From assembly GCA_023418505.1 (NCBI GenBank), contig JAEZZR010000001.1, positions 186,001-250,000 of the forward strand: a DNA stretch of 64,000 bases, given 5' to 3'. Both the position numbers and the translations under genes were made by a program. Source of the DNA: Actinomycetes bacterium (GTDB taxonomy: Bacteria > Actinomycetota > Actinomycetes > Mycobacteriales > Mycobacteriaceae). This document shows positions 24,904 to 33,851 of this stretch, piece after piece; within the stretch, counting starts at the first letter, position 1; the number at the start of each line of letters is the position of its first letter. Below the pieces are notes generated by a model, which was not told the DNA's origin, did no database searches, and saw only the letters and a list, made by a program, of their open reading frames with translations.

Positions 24904-25964
24904 TAGCTGGAACGCGAGTGACCGTCGTTAAGCAAATACGCACCGGGACCTGGATCTGCTTCCAGCACGTCGATGCCGGTGAATCGGGCGCGCAGCCGAG
25001 CGGCAACCGTGGCGCGATCCTGCGTGCGGCACAGCACCTTGACGTTCGGGCCGGCATCCATGGTGGCGTAGCACTCGATGCCTTCGTCGCGCAGCTCCGC
25101 GACGAAATCCAACGCAGAGACAGATTCCGCGGACCAATAGCGCACGGGAGGCCGGGCGGCCAGCATCGAAGCATGCATGCGCATCGCATTGGATTCAGCC
25201 AACTGGCCAACCGTGGTGAAATCTTGCTGGTCGATAGCCTGTTTCATGGCTTGGATATCGCCGGGGATGCTGTCGATCCAGGCCGGATAGTACGGCGAAG
25301 TTTCCGCAGTGCGCGCCATTGCATCGCGGGAATCGATCTTCTTGCGCCCCGAGGCCAAAACCGCGACCACCAACGAAAGATCCAGCGAGCTATCTAGCGC
25401 TACGGCGTGCGAGGTTTGTTCATCGTGGTCATCACCGGGCAACCATTCCACTAGGCCACCGAAAATCGAGCGGCTAGCAGAGCCCGAACCACGACGCGCC
25501 AGTGCTGATAATTGCGCCTCGGTGAGCTTCAACCCATAAGCGGTAGAGGCCGCCAATGCCAGTGCTGCAAACCCCGATGCAGATGAGGCTAAGCCAGCGC
25601 CAGTGGGAATTTCGTTCACCGTGGTGACGCGGGCGAAAGGAAGTCGGTTGCCAGCAGCATCAATCCGGCTGCGCAACAATTCCAAGAATGTCTGTACCCG
25701 CTGCAGGTCTTTGCCCTCCATGGGCTGGCCGTTTAACGTGCCTTCATCGGCGTGCAGGGTTTCATCAACCACAACGCGGGTGGTAGTCGGTGCAATCGAT
25801 AACGTCATAGACAGCGATCCCGCTGCCGGCAACTGCAACGCCTTATCGCGTTTGCCCCAGTACTTCACCAGCGCAATATTGGGGTGTGCCACCGCTGTGG
25901 CTTCACGCGCCCACTGATCAGCAACGGTGTAGCGCACCTCGTGGGTTTGCATGTCGCTACTCAT
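24903..25964 (-). CDS. mvaD: Diphosphomevalonate decarboxylase
   Basis: ATP-dependent decarboxylation of mevalonate diphosphate to isopentenyl diphosphate. The 353 residues contain the family signatures AHPNIALVKYWGKRD near residue 27, SLSMTL, the GHMP loop IPTGAGLASSASGFAALALA near 118, and RRGSGSASRSIFGGLVEW near 158. The catalytic Asp region (YATMDAGPNVKVL) lies near 295. The start overlaps the mevalonate kinase stop by 4 nt (ATGA) and the stop overlaps the phosphomevalonate kinase start, so the three genes are tightly coupled. Confidence 0.95.
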   Translation of the reverse strand: MSSDMQTHEVRYTVADQWAREATAVAHPNIALVKYWGKRDKALQLPAAGSLSMTLSIAPTTTRVVVDETLHADEGTLNGQPMEGKDLQRVQTFLELLRSRIDAAGNRLPFARVTTVNEIPTGAGLASSASGFAALALAASTAYGLKLTEAQLSALARRGSGSASRSIFGGLVEWLPGDDHDEQTSHAVALDSSLDLSLVVAVLASGRKKIDSRDAMARTAETSPYYPAWIDSIPGDIQAMKQAIDQQDFTTVGQLAESNAMRMHASMLAARPPVRYWSAESVSALDFVAELRDEGIECYATMDAGPNVKVLCRTQDRATVAARLRARFTGIDVLEADPGPGAYLLNDGHSRSS

Positions 25965-27022
25965 GTTGGGTTGACCTCCACAATCCAGGTGGCAACGGCG
26001 TTGGCATCAGTCATGGCATGTCGGATCAACCGTGCCCGATCAGCACTATCGGTAAGCGCAAGTACGCAACCACCACATCCCGCACCAGTGAGTTTCGCAC
26101 CTGCAGCACCAGCTGCCCGAGCTGCGCGCACCAACTCCGTAATGGACTCGTGGCCTACGCGCAGTTCGTCGAGAGCCCGCTGCGCCTGATTCAACCGACG
26201 ACCCAGACGCTCCACATCACCACGCGCCAAATACTTCACTGACGCTTGCGTTAGCTGTGCCAACTCGTCGAGAAGCTCAGCTCCTCGTACGCGATGGCTA
26301 TCGACGAACCCCCGCACGCGAGCCACCGCATCACTAGTAGAACCGCGCACGCCGGTATCTCCCAAAACCAGCCACATAGGCGCGCCTACCTGCAGCGGCG
26401 ACATGCGTCCCTGGTAGAAATACACCGGACGCTGCGCACGCGAAGCCGAAGCATCCAACCCAGAAGACTTACCATGAGCAACACGCTCGGCGGCTTGAAC
26501 CAAATCGAAGCGCTGCTGCTCTGTCAACGTGCCATCGGCGAAATCCCGAACCGCTTCTACCACCGCATGTGCCACCGCACTCGAGCCGCCCAGACCTGCC
26601 GCCGGCGGAATACCCGAACGCAGGCGAACCAAAATGCCCTCTTTCGGCAACCCGAAATAATCCAGCGAAACCGTCGTGGCCTCCGCAATCGAGGCAAAGC
26701 GATCCGGCAGCTCATCGATGCTAATGATGTCGCCATCAAGCGCGAACAGAATTGGACTACCCGGCTGCGGTTCGATACGCGCCACCGTGCGCAGGCTAGT
26801 CACAGGCACCGCGATAGCAGGCTTGCCGTAAACCACGGAATGCTCGCCGATCAGGATAGTTTTCGCATGTCCTTCGCCGATTGCAACGCCATCTTTTTGA
26901 GTCAGGGCGATCCACTGCGCGGTATCTAGTTGTTCCTCAGAAACAGAAACTCGCTGCATACGGCTCTGCTGTGATTCACGGTGGCCGGGGAGGCTGGTAC
27001 GGCCGGTCATGGGCTTAGTCAC
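25961..27022 (-). CDS. mvk: Mevalonate kinase
   Basis: Phosphorylates mevalonate with ATP. The 353 residues from the GTG at 27022 show GEGHAKTILIGEHSVVYGKP near 47, the ATP loop IPPAAGLGGSSAVAHAVVEA near 125, SSGLDASAS, and LTGAGCGGCVLAL near 330, a clear GHMP set of the mevalonate kinase type. The GTG overlaps the idi stop by 1 nt (TAGTG) and AAAGG precedes it; a longer frame to 27148 runs deep into idi and has no support. Second gene of the cluster. Confidence 0.93.
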   Translation of the reverse strand: MTKPMTGRTSLPGHRESQQSRMQRVSVSEEQLDTAQWIALTQKDGVAIGEGHAKTILIGEHSVVYGKPAIAVPVTSLRTVARIEPQPGSPILFALDGDIISIDELPDRFASIAEATTVSLDYFGLPKEGILVRLRSGIPPAAGLGGSSAVAHAVVEAVRDFADGTLTEQQRFDLVQAAERVAHGKSSGLDASASRAQRPVYFYQGRMSPLQVGAPMWLVLGDTGVRGSTSDAVARVRGFVDSHRVRGAELLDELAQLTQASVKYLARGDVERLGRRLNQAQRALDELRVGHESITELVRAARAAGAAGAKLTGAGCGGCVLALTDSADRARLIRHAMTDANAVATWIVEVNPT

Positions 27023-27690
27023 TAGTTGCCTTTCTGCACGTCCGAGGAGCGCACGTCCGCGACGCTCACGTCCGCAGGACCATCGATGCCGGGCACACCG
27101 GCACTTTCGAAGCCGTAGCGCGAAAACTTCTCCGACCCGATCGTCCACACGTGGTTAAACCATTGCGTCATCGGCTCTTGTGCGCGCAGCTCCGCCAACT
27201 CCTCTGGCGAAACAAACACGACCTCGGCGACTTCCTTGGGGTTTAAGTCCAAGGTGTCGCGCTCCACCCGGCCGGCGTACACATGGTTGTATTCGTATTC
27301 CGCCAACCCCGTGCGCTCGTCAAAGACCTGGTAGATCACAATTCCCAGTTCCTCTAGATCCGAAACCGTGGCACCCAGTTCTTCTTTTGCTCGACGACGC
27401 ACCGCATCAGCCACCGGCTCTCCTGGGAAAGGGTGCGAACAGGTGGCGTTCGTCATTAGTAGCGGCGAGTGATACTTCGTGGCTGCTCTGCGCTGCAACA
27501 GCATATTGCCGTCGTCATCGAATAGGAACAACGAGAAAGCCCGATGCAAAATACCTGGCGGATAGTGAGCTTCCAATTTTCCGGCAGTGCCTAAAACTCT
27601 GCCTTCTTCATCAACTACTTCCACCTCGACATCCGCTTCGCCGGGGGCGAAACGTGCCTTGATCTCGTCTAACGACGGCAGGTCTGACAT
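27022..27690 (-). CDS. idi: Isopentenyl-diphosphate delta-isomerase, type I (Nudix)
   Basis: Interconverts IPP and DMAPP. The 222 residues belong to the metal-dependent Nudix type I family: HRAFSLFLFDDDGNMLLQRR, the active-site cysteine in TNATCSHPFPGE near 85, a Nudix box with RRRAKEELG, and EYEYNHVYAG with the catalytic Glu. About 40 residues at the C-terminus (from VPGIDGPADVSV) are extra. AAGAGG precedes the ATG at 27690. First gene of the mevalonate cluster, 67 nt after glmM on the same strand. Streptomyces-type mevalonate clusters carry the unrelated type II isomerase instead. Confidence 0.94.
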   Translation of the reverse strand: MSDLPSLDEIKARFAPGEADVEVEVVDEEGRVLGTAGKLEAHYPPGILHRAFSLFLFDDDGNMLLQRRAATKYHSPLLMTNATCSHPFPGEPVADAVRRRAKEELGATVSDLEELGIVIYQVFDERTGLAEYEYNHVYAGRVERDTLDLNPKEVAEVVFVSPEELAELRAQEPMTQWFNHVWTIGSEKFSRYGFESAGVPGIDGPADVSVADVRSSDVQKGN

Positions 27691-27757
27691 CGTGCCTCTT
27701 TTCCTACTTCATTCCTAATGCGCCAACAAGTGCATTACTAGTGCGACGAAAAGGTGC

Positions 27758-29101
27758 TTAAACCGCAGCCACTACAGCAGCGAGCTCACCCGCAATCTTA
27801 CGGGCAGACTCCGCATCCGCTGCTTCTACCATCACACGGAACAACTCTTCGGTGCCAGAAGCACGCAGCAGCACACGTCCGGTGTTGCCCAAACGCTGCT
27901 CGGCATCTTCGATTGCCTGCTTAACTTCAGCAGAATCCATGATCACGGACTTATCCGCTACCGGCACATTGATAAGAGTCTGTGGCAACACCTGCATGAC
28001 GTCGGCAAGCTCACGCAAAGACTTACCCGTAGCAGCCATACGAGCCATCAAGTACAAGCCCGTCAACGTGCCATCACCGGTAGTGGCGAAATCTGGAATC
28101 ACCACGTGGCCCGACTGTTCCCCACCCAAGCTATAGCCACCAGCATTCAAATCCGCGAGCACATAACGATCGCCGACCTTCGTGGTACGCAGCTCAATGC
28201 CATGTTCTTGCATCGCCAGGCGTAGACCTAAGTTACTCATCACAGTGGAAACAAGCGTGTTGTGGTGCAGCAGGCCATCTTCTTTCATCGACACGGCCAA
28301 AATAGCCATGATCTGATCGCCATCCACGATATTTCCTGCGGAATCGACTGCTAAACACCGATCGGCATCGCCGTCGTGAGCTAATCCCAGATCCGCGCCG
28401 TGTTCAAGTACCGCCTGCTGGAGTACCTCGATATGCGTGGAGCCGCAATTGTCGTTGATGTTGTAGGAATTCGGCTCGTTGTGAATCGCCACCACGTCCG
28501 CGCCCGCTGCAGCATATGCCAGAGGCGCTGCTTGCGACGCCGCTCCATTGGCGCAGTCCACCACTACGCGAATGCCATCAAGTTTCTTCGGCACCGCGCG
28601 AGACAGATGGAACAAATAACGATCCAAACCGTCGGGAGCTTCTTCAATCACACGTCCCACACCCGTGCCAGTCGGACCGGTCTCTGGCAGAGAGTCCAAC
28701 GCGTGCTCGATTTCCTTCTCCACGGCGTCGTCCAGCTTGTTGCCACCTGCAGAGAAGAACTTAATTCCGTTATCCGGCATCGGGTTGTGCGACGCAGAAA
28801 TCATCACACCCATATCCGCACCATAATCATCGGTAAGAAACGCCACTGCCGGGGTGGGAAGCACACCGACGCGCAGCACGTCCACGCCTTGCGACGCCAT
28901 ACCAGCAGCCAACGCGGCGGCGAGCATCTCTCCGGAAACGCGAGGGTCGCGACCCACGATCGCTAGCGGACGACGTCCCGAAGGATTATTACCCCGAGTT
29001 AGCACTAACGCAGCCGCCGCCCCCAATTGCATCGCCAACGGTGCAGTCAAATTCTTGTTTGCCAAACCGCGGACACCATCGGTACCAAAAAGACGACCCA
29101 T
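27758..29101 (-). CDS. glmM: Phosphoglucosamine mutase
   Basis: Converts glucosamine-6-phosphate to glucosamine-1-phosphate for UDP-GlcNAc. The 447 residues start MGRLFGTDGVRGLAN; the phosphoserine loop MISASHNPMPDNGIKFFS lies near residue 100, the metal loop AHDGDADRCLAVD near 242, the sugar loop GGEQSGHVV near 327 and the phosphate loop RASGTEELFRVMVE near 415. Complete and of standard length. GlmS, which makes its substrate, is encoded about 10 kb away on the same strand; the mevalonate genes lie between. Confidence 0.97.
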   Translation of the reverse strand: MGRLFGTDGVRGLANKNLTAPLAMQLGAAAALVLTRGNNPSGRRPLAIVGRDPRVSGEMLAAALAAGMASQGVDVLRVGVLPTPAVAFLTDDYGADMGVMISASHNPMPDNGIKFFSAGGNKLDDAVEKEIEHALDSLPETGPTGTGVGRVIEEAPDGLDRYLFHLSRAVPKKLDGIRVVVDCANGAASQAAPLAYAAAGADVVAIHNEPNSYNINDNCGSTHIEVLQQAVLEHGADLGLAHDGDADRCLAVDSAGNIVDGDQIMAILAVSMKEDGLLHHNTLVSTVMSNLGLRLAMQEHGIELRTTKVGDRYVLADLNAGGYSLGGEQSGHVVIPDFATTGDGTLTGLYLMARMAATGKSLRELADVMQVLPQTLINVPVADKSVIMDSAEVKQAIEDAEQRLGNTGRVLLRASGTEELFRVMVEAADAESARKIAGELAAVVAAV

Positions 29102-29304
29102 AGTTACTAACCCTGCTCCTTGAAAACATTTGAAAATATTGGACGTTTACTTCGCACACGTGTGGTGCACGTTCGAACTACCTTAGCTAGTGGCCAGTCT
29201 AATGCGGCCGATTGCCGCCTAGCTATTAATAGATAGGTGGCGCGCTGCTGACGAGCTGTTGGCGTGCTGTTGCCGCTCGCTTGCTGGCGCTCGCTTACTG
29301 GCCC

Positions 29305-31005
29305 TTAGCTGCAGCGCACGATCGGCTGCGGCGTGTAGACGGTAGTTTGAGTCTCCCGCGACAGCTCAGTGCCAGACAGATTGCGAATCACGCGCGTATC
29401 CGAGGTAGTAAACCCTGGAATACCGCTAGATGGGATGCAATCATCACCACTGATATTGACCGGCTGTGGCTGGGTATGCGCCCAACGCCCACCATTGATC
29501 GATTCAACCTGAACCGTCTTGGTACCAATCAGCTGCACCGTTACCGAGCCGCCAACAGCAGAGGCTTGGATAATCACCGGATAATCAGAATCGTTGCGGA
29601 ATTGCAGATCGATTGCGCCTTCGAAAACGGTAGCTTCACGGCCAGCTGGATAACGGCTGATGTAATAGCTGTGCGGCGTGTGCGCCACATCGGTCATGCC
29701 GGCGAAGTACGCGGCGTTGTACAGCGTGGTAGCGAACTGGCTGATACCACCACCGACAGCCTTGTCGGCGCGACCATTCAGGATGATGCCGGATTCTACA
29801 TAGCCTTGCGCTGCACCACGTGGGCCGGTGTAGCCATTCAGGCTGAAGGTCTCACCCGGTGCGAGGAAGGCACCATTGACAGTCTGGGCGACCAACGCAA
29901 TATTCGTGCCTGACGACGCCGAATAGCCGCTCGTCGTAAATTCGCCTACCACGTCGTTGAAAGTGGCCTGCTGTGCCATATCCGTGGTGTAGGTGGCCTT
30001 ATCGTCTACATAAACCACATCGAATTCGCGGGGCTGATCCCCAATGATGCGATCCTGCAGGCCATCGAGAGTGGCCTCCCAGTCGATCTCCACACCATCG
30101 GAGTGTGGTGTGACCACGCCCGAGAGATTGACACGGGCGTTTCGTTTGGTGACCTCGGTGGCAGATAGGGCTTCGTTGAAGATCCCTTCAGCTGCTTCGA
30201 CGTTGACCTGTGGCTTGAGTTCGTTTTCCTCGGCTTGGAACGAGACCACCTCGCCCATGCGCTCCGGTGGGATCACTCCATCGACATTATCGCGACCGTG
30301 AGCGATGACAGAGCCCGATACCGCCTTTGCAGCAGGACCTTCAGCAGCCGCATCCACCATCTCTTGAGTTACCGCTGGGTAGTGCTCTTTCGCTGGGACA
30401 GTGACCCCTTCCGGATGCAGCCACTGGCTGGTCACAGCTTCGCGAACCTGCTCTACTTCAATGTCTTGGCCCACGATGGCTTCTTCGGTTTCTACCCGGC
30501 CTTCGATGAGAGACAGTGAACCGTCGACAGGCACTACCGTTAATTCCTGCTGCAGGCGCTCTGCCTCTGGATCGAACAATGCCGGATCAGTGTTGCTAAC
30601 CAGATCGAGTTCGCGCGTAGTGAAGAAGCCTTTAATCCACGTAATGGGATTCGCGCTGCGAGTACCTGCTTGTTCCACAGTGCCCTGCCAATCGATGGAC
30701 AAGCCGGCAGCTGCTGGTACCACCTGAGCGGTATGCATCCCAGAATCTTCGGTGCCTGCGCGCACTTGCACTGGCTCCTGCAATGCTTGGCCTAGCGTAT
30801 CTTCTAGCGTTGCTTCGGCCTCTTCCGGGGTGAGGTTGCCGATTTCTACGCCGGCGACTGTGGATCCGCGCGGCACCTTATCTTTATTCATCGCGTAATC
30901 AATGGCGAAGGCAAGGAAAAAGACAACCAGGGCGCCAAGCAGCACCCCTGCAGCAATTTTCAGCCCTTTTCTGGACTGCTGTGTTTCATCCAGTTCTGCT
31001 GACAT
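29305..31005 (-). CDS. VanW family membrane-anchored protein
   Basis: A 566-residue protein with one N-terminal membrane helix (about residues 18-38, GVLLGALVVFFLAFAIDYAM) and an outside part. Two repeats similar to the YoaR/putative peptidoglycan-binding domain follow (for example VAGVEIGNLTPEEAEATLED), then the VanW domain near 330-480 with NIALVAQTVNGAFLAPGETF and GGGISQFATTLYNAAYFAG. VanW proteins occur beside vancomycin resistance genes but their function is unknown; no other van gene is here. The ATG at 31005 with GAAAGG upstream is preferred over a longer frame to 31071. The 203 nt before glmM show nothing I recognise. Confidence 0.88.
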   Translation of the reverse strand: MSAELDETQQSRKGLKIAAGVLLGALVVFFLAFAIDYAMNKDKVPRGSTVAGVEIGNLTPEEAEATLEDTLGQALQEPVQVRAGTEDSGMHTAQVVPAAAGLSIDWQGTVEQAGTRSANPITWIKGFFTTRELDLVSNTDPALFDPEAERLQQELTVVPVDGSLSLIEGRVETEEAIVGQDIEVEQVREAVTSQWLHPEGVTVPAKEHYPAVTQEMVDAAAEGPAAKAVSGSVIAHGRDNVDGVIPPERMGEVVSFQAEENELKPQVNVEAAEGIFNEALSATEVTKRNARVNLSGVVTPHSDGVEIDWEATLDGLQDRIIGDQPREFDVVYVDDKATYTTDMAQQATFNDVVGEFTTSGYSASSGTNIALVAQTVNGAFLAPGETFSLNGYTGPRGAAQGYVESGIILNGRADKAVGGGISQFATTLYNAAYFAGMTDVAHTPHSYYISRYPAGREATVFEGAIDLQFRNDSDYPVIIQASAVGGSVTVQLIGTKTVQVESINGGRWAHTQPQPVNISGDDCIPSSGIPGFTTSDTRVIRNLSGTELSRETQTTVYTPQPIVRCS

Positions 31006-31088
31006 AGCTTTTGCCTTTCCACGATCCATACGCCCTGAAGTACCCAAATCTCGCACTATTGGCACACCCAACGCGCACTAGTTTGTAT

Positions 31089-31136
31089 TAGTAACGTCGC
31101 CGGCTAGTAACGTCGCCAGCTAGTAACGTCGCTGGC
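31089..31136. repeat. Three tandem 16-bp repeats between the VanW and acyltransferase genes
   Basis: TAGTAACGTCGCCGGC, TAGTAACGTCGCCAGC and TAGTAACGTCGCTGGC follow each other without gaps. They lie in the 166-nt gap upstream of the VanW gene and could be binding sites or replication slippage products. Confidence 0.85.
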
Positions 31137-31171
31137 CTTCATGCGAGTTGAATACACACAGGGAGAAAACT

Positions 31172-33145
31172 CTAGCGTACTCCGCACTGCCCTGGCACGG
31201 TCTTGCTGTTATCCACCCACTGAGTCAGTGCATTGCGAACCTCACGCGCATAGGCCAGTGCCCCTGGTGGCTCCGGGTGGACGAGGTCTCCACGCAGCAA
31301 TTCGAGGTTATCGCGCACTGCGTGGCACCAATCGGCGACATAAACATTGCTATGGGTACGGGCTGCTTCTAAGACTTCGGCTTCAGCATCCGGCATATAC
31401 CAGCGGTCGCCATACGGCAAGTTCAAAATCACTACGCGCTCTTCACCGAGTTCAGCAAGGATTTGGCTTAGAACTTCTTCACCGGCGCCATCAGATGGCC
31501 CGTTGGTGCCGTAGCCCAAAACTACGAACGGGTCTAGCGTGCCTTCGGCTTTCATTTGCTGAATCGTTACTACCGCATCCTTGTAATGAGACGACACAGC
31601 GGCGTCAACGTAGATGCCCGGGAATTCTTGCTGCAAAGCATCGAGAGAAGCCAGCATCACGGAATCGCCGATTGCCGTGATATCCGTGCCTTCCGGCATT
31701 TTGCGTGCCTCTGGTGGTGCTAACCCTGGAGCAGTTTTCGCAGCTTCTTCGGCTTGCTGTTGCCGAGCAGCTTCTTCTTGCTGGATGGCTAGCTCTGCGA
31801 GATCACGTTCTAGACGCGTCTGGCTTGGGCTGGTAACCAGTGCGACCACAGTAAGTAGAACGACGACGACTACTGCAGCTGCGATCAGTGCCTTGCGCTG
31901 CTGGAATTCTTCGCGCCAGCGGTTGAACACCTTCCGGTAGCCGTCGCGGCGAATCGGCGTTTCTATGTGGGCATAAGACCACGCGGATAACGGCACTGCA
32001 ATGACCAGTGACAGCACACCAACAATGAACGAATGGTGCCCGTCGCCAATATGGCTAGCAAGTTCAGTTAGCAACACCACAACCGGCCAGTGCCAGAGGT
32101 AGAGCGAAAATGACACTTTGCCCAACCAACGCAGAGCTGCAGTATTAAAGATCGAAGTAATCGGCTGAATACCGGCAACCACCGCGTAGAGCACCATCGC
32201 GGTAAGCGCCGAGGCAAAGATCAAACCACCGCGGTAGGTAATCGGCGCGGTATCCGCCATGGTGAACAGCAGCAACACCAAAAGCGCTAGGGCGGCCAGC
32301 GCAAGACCCGGCGCGATCAGCGAGGCAGCACTCGTGTTAGCAAGGCCTGCGCCTTGGGTTGTTCCTTGCGCTGCCGATTGCTTCCGGTTCCACAGGGAGA
32401 TGTCTTTGATGCCGGTATTCGGATCCACCGGCCAAGAATCTATTTCTGGGTTACGCGCATTCGTGGTGATCGCACACGCCAGTGCTGCACCAACCAGCAG
32501 ACCAAAAGCGTGAGTATCGGTGCCGTAGTAGACGCGGGTGGGATCTACTTCCGGGTTGTAGAGCACCACCATCCAGGCAAACGAAGCTAAGGCCAATCCC
32601 AGACAGACCCACCGCAGCTGTTTAAAGTGCACACCGGCAGCCAATAAGCCAACGAAGATCAATGGCCACAGCACATAGAACTGCTCTTCCACTGCCAGCG
32701 ACCAGTAGTGGGCAAACAGCTGCACTCCTTGGTCGGCGAAATAGGACTGCGAGGAGGCAATCTGTGTCCAGTTATTAACAAAGAACAGGGTGCCAAAGAA
32801 TTGGGTGGGCAATCCCACGGCAGCATCCCCGCGCACCAGCCCGGCTAGTGCGGTACCGATAACGAGGACGAAGACTGCTGCAGGCAGGATCCGTCGGACG
32901 CGGCGGAGCCAAAATTGTTTTAGGTCAACTCGGCCTGTGGCATAGCGTTCTCGGATCAGCAGAGATGTGATGAGGAATCCGGAGAGCACAAAGAAGATGT
33001 CCACGCCTAGATAGCCGCCGGGCATGAGGTTGCCGAAGTAGTGGTAGAGCACTACTGATCCAACTGCTAGGCCACGTAAGCCGTCGATGGCGGCTACTCG
33101 CCGGATGCGGAACGGATGGGCGGTGACGGGTGGAGCTGCTTGCAC
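31172..33145 (-). CDS. Membrane acyltransferase with C-terminal SGNH domain
   Basis: A 657-residue protein with about ten membrane helices of the acyltransferase-3 (OafA/YrhL) type in the first 400 residues: IDGLRGLAVGSVVLYHYF at residue 20, the active region HYWSLAVEEQFYVLWPL near 165. The C-terminal part (from about 500) is an SGNH esterase/transferase-like domain with DITAIGDSVMLASLDAL, GTNGPSDG and WCHAVRDNLELLRGDLVHPEP. This order is found in peptidoglycan O-acetyltransferases of the OatA type, so acetylation of the wall or another surface sugar is likely. A coiled Gln/Ala-rich linker joins the parts. Confidence 0.9.
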   Translation of the reverse strand: MQAAPPVTAHPFRIRRVAAIDGLRGLAVGSVVLYHYFGNLMPGGYLGVDIFFVLSGFLITSLLIRERYATGRVDLKQFWLRRVRRILPAAVFVLVIGTALAGLVRGDAAVGLPTQFFGTLFFVNNWTQIASSQSYFADQGVQLFAHYWSLAVEEQFYVLWPLIFVGLLAAGVHFKQLRWVCLGLALASFAWMVVLYNPEVDPTRVYYGTDTHAFGLLVGAALACAITTNARNPEIDSWPVDPNTGIKDISLWNRKQSAAQGTTQGAGLANTSAASLIAPGLALAALALLVLLLFTMADTAPITYRGGLIFASALTAMVLYAVVAGIQPITSIFNTAALRWLGKVSFSLYLWHWPVVVLLTELASHIGDGHHSFIVGVLSLVIAVPLSAWSYAHIETPIRRDGYRKVFNRWREEFQQRKALIAAAVVVVVLLTVVALVTSPSQTRLERDLAELAIQQEEAARQQQAEEAAKTAPGLAPPEARKMPEGTDITAIGDSVMLASLDALQQEFPGIYVDAAVSSHYKDAVVTIQQMKAEGTLDPFVVLGYGTNGPSDGAGEEVLSQILAELGEERVVILNLPYGDRWYMPDAEAEVLEAARTHSNVYVADWCHAVRDNLELLRGDLVHPEPPGALAYAREVRNALTQWVDNSKTVPGQCGVR

Positions 33146-33203
33146 GCGTTTAACTTTAGTTAGCGTGCCGGATTAATTTTTCGATTGGGGCGCGAGATAC
33201 GCG

Positions 33204-33243
33204 AAAACCCCCAAATTCGCAGGATACGTGCAAATTTGGGGGT
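33204..33243 (-). terminator. Terminator after rpsI
   Basis: A perfect 11-bp stem, ACCCCCAAATT (33207-33217) with AATTTGGGGGT (33233-33243), and a 15-nt loop; on the minus strand TTTT follows. It lies about 60 nt past the rpsI stop. Confidence 0.7.
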
Positions 33244-33251
33244 AGTGTTCG

Positions 33252-33300
33252 AAAACTTGGTTCGCTGATTTTCGGTGAATATCCGGGAACCGAAGTTTTT
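33252..33300 (-). terminator. Second hairpin directly after rpsI
   Basis: AAAACTTGGTTC (33252-33263) pairs with GAACCGAAGTTTT (33287-33299) with one bulged base. It ends a few nt from the rpsI stop, so the rplM-rpsI mRNA would end in two stacked hairpins. Confidence 0.5.
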
Positions 33301-33305
33301 GAATT

Positions 33306-33851
33306 TTAGCGCTTCGAGTACTGAGGTGCGCGACGTGCCTTGTGCAGACCAGCCTTCTTGCGCTCCACTGCACGAGCGTCGCGGGTAAGGAAGCCAGCCT
33401 TCTTCAGAGCGCCACGCTCTTCTGGGTTGAATTCGTTCAACGCACGAGCGATAGCCAAACGCAATGCGCCAGCCTGACCGGATGGGCCGCCACCGTGGAT
33501 GTTGGCCTTGATGTCGAACTGGTTTTCGCGCTCTAGCAGCACTAGCGGATCCTTGATTTCCTGCTGGTGCAGCTTATTTGGGAAGTAGTCTGCCAATTCG
33601 CGACCGTTGCACACGATGTTGCCGGAGCCCTGAACCAGGGTGACACGTGCGACAGCGCGCTTACGACGACCGACGGTCTGAATTGGGCCGGTCAGCTCTA
33701 CTGGAGCTGCAGCAACTTCTTCAGTCTCGGTTTCGGTTACTACAACATCGCCGATCGACGAGGTGAAGTCCTCGGTTGCAGCAGCAGCTGCAGCCTGAAC
33801 GTCGTCGTAGCTAGCTTCAGTTGCTTCTACGTTGTCCTGTGGGTTGGTCAC
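33306..33851 (-). CDS. rpsI: 30S ribosomal protein S9
   Basis: A small-subunit protein whose C-terminal tail reaches the P site. The core (from about residue 55) starts GPIQTVGRRKRAVARV and ends KKAGLHKARRAPQYSKR, the universally conserved tail. At 181 residues it has an acidic, Ala/Thr/Glu-rich N-terminal extension of about 50 residues, as is usual in actinobacteria. Its start overlaps the rplM stop by 4 nt. Confidence 0.97.
   Translation of the reverse strand: MTNPQDNVEATEASYDDVQAAAAAATEDFTSSIGDVVVTETETEEVAAAPVELTGPIQTVGRRKRAVARVTLVQGSGNIVCNGRELADYFPNKLHQQEIKDPLVLLERENQFDIKANIHGGGPSGQAGALRLAIARALNEFNPEERGALKKAGFLTRDARAVERKKAGLHKARRAPQYSKR

Noticed and set aside
27023..27148. Longer mevalonate kinase start
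   Set aside because: It would overlap idi by 126 nt; the TAGTG junction with a nearby AAAGG matches the tight spacing of the rest of the operon.
29102..29304. Small gene or tRNA between glmM and the VanW gene
   Set aside because: No cloverleaf-like pattern and no frame with a start and ribosome binding site; GC-rich direct repeats (CTGTTG, CGCTCGCTT) only.
29305..31005. Vancomycin resistance cluster
   Set aside because: A VanW-domain protein alone is common in actinobacteria; no vanA, vanH or vanX is present.
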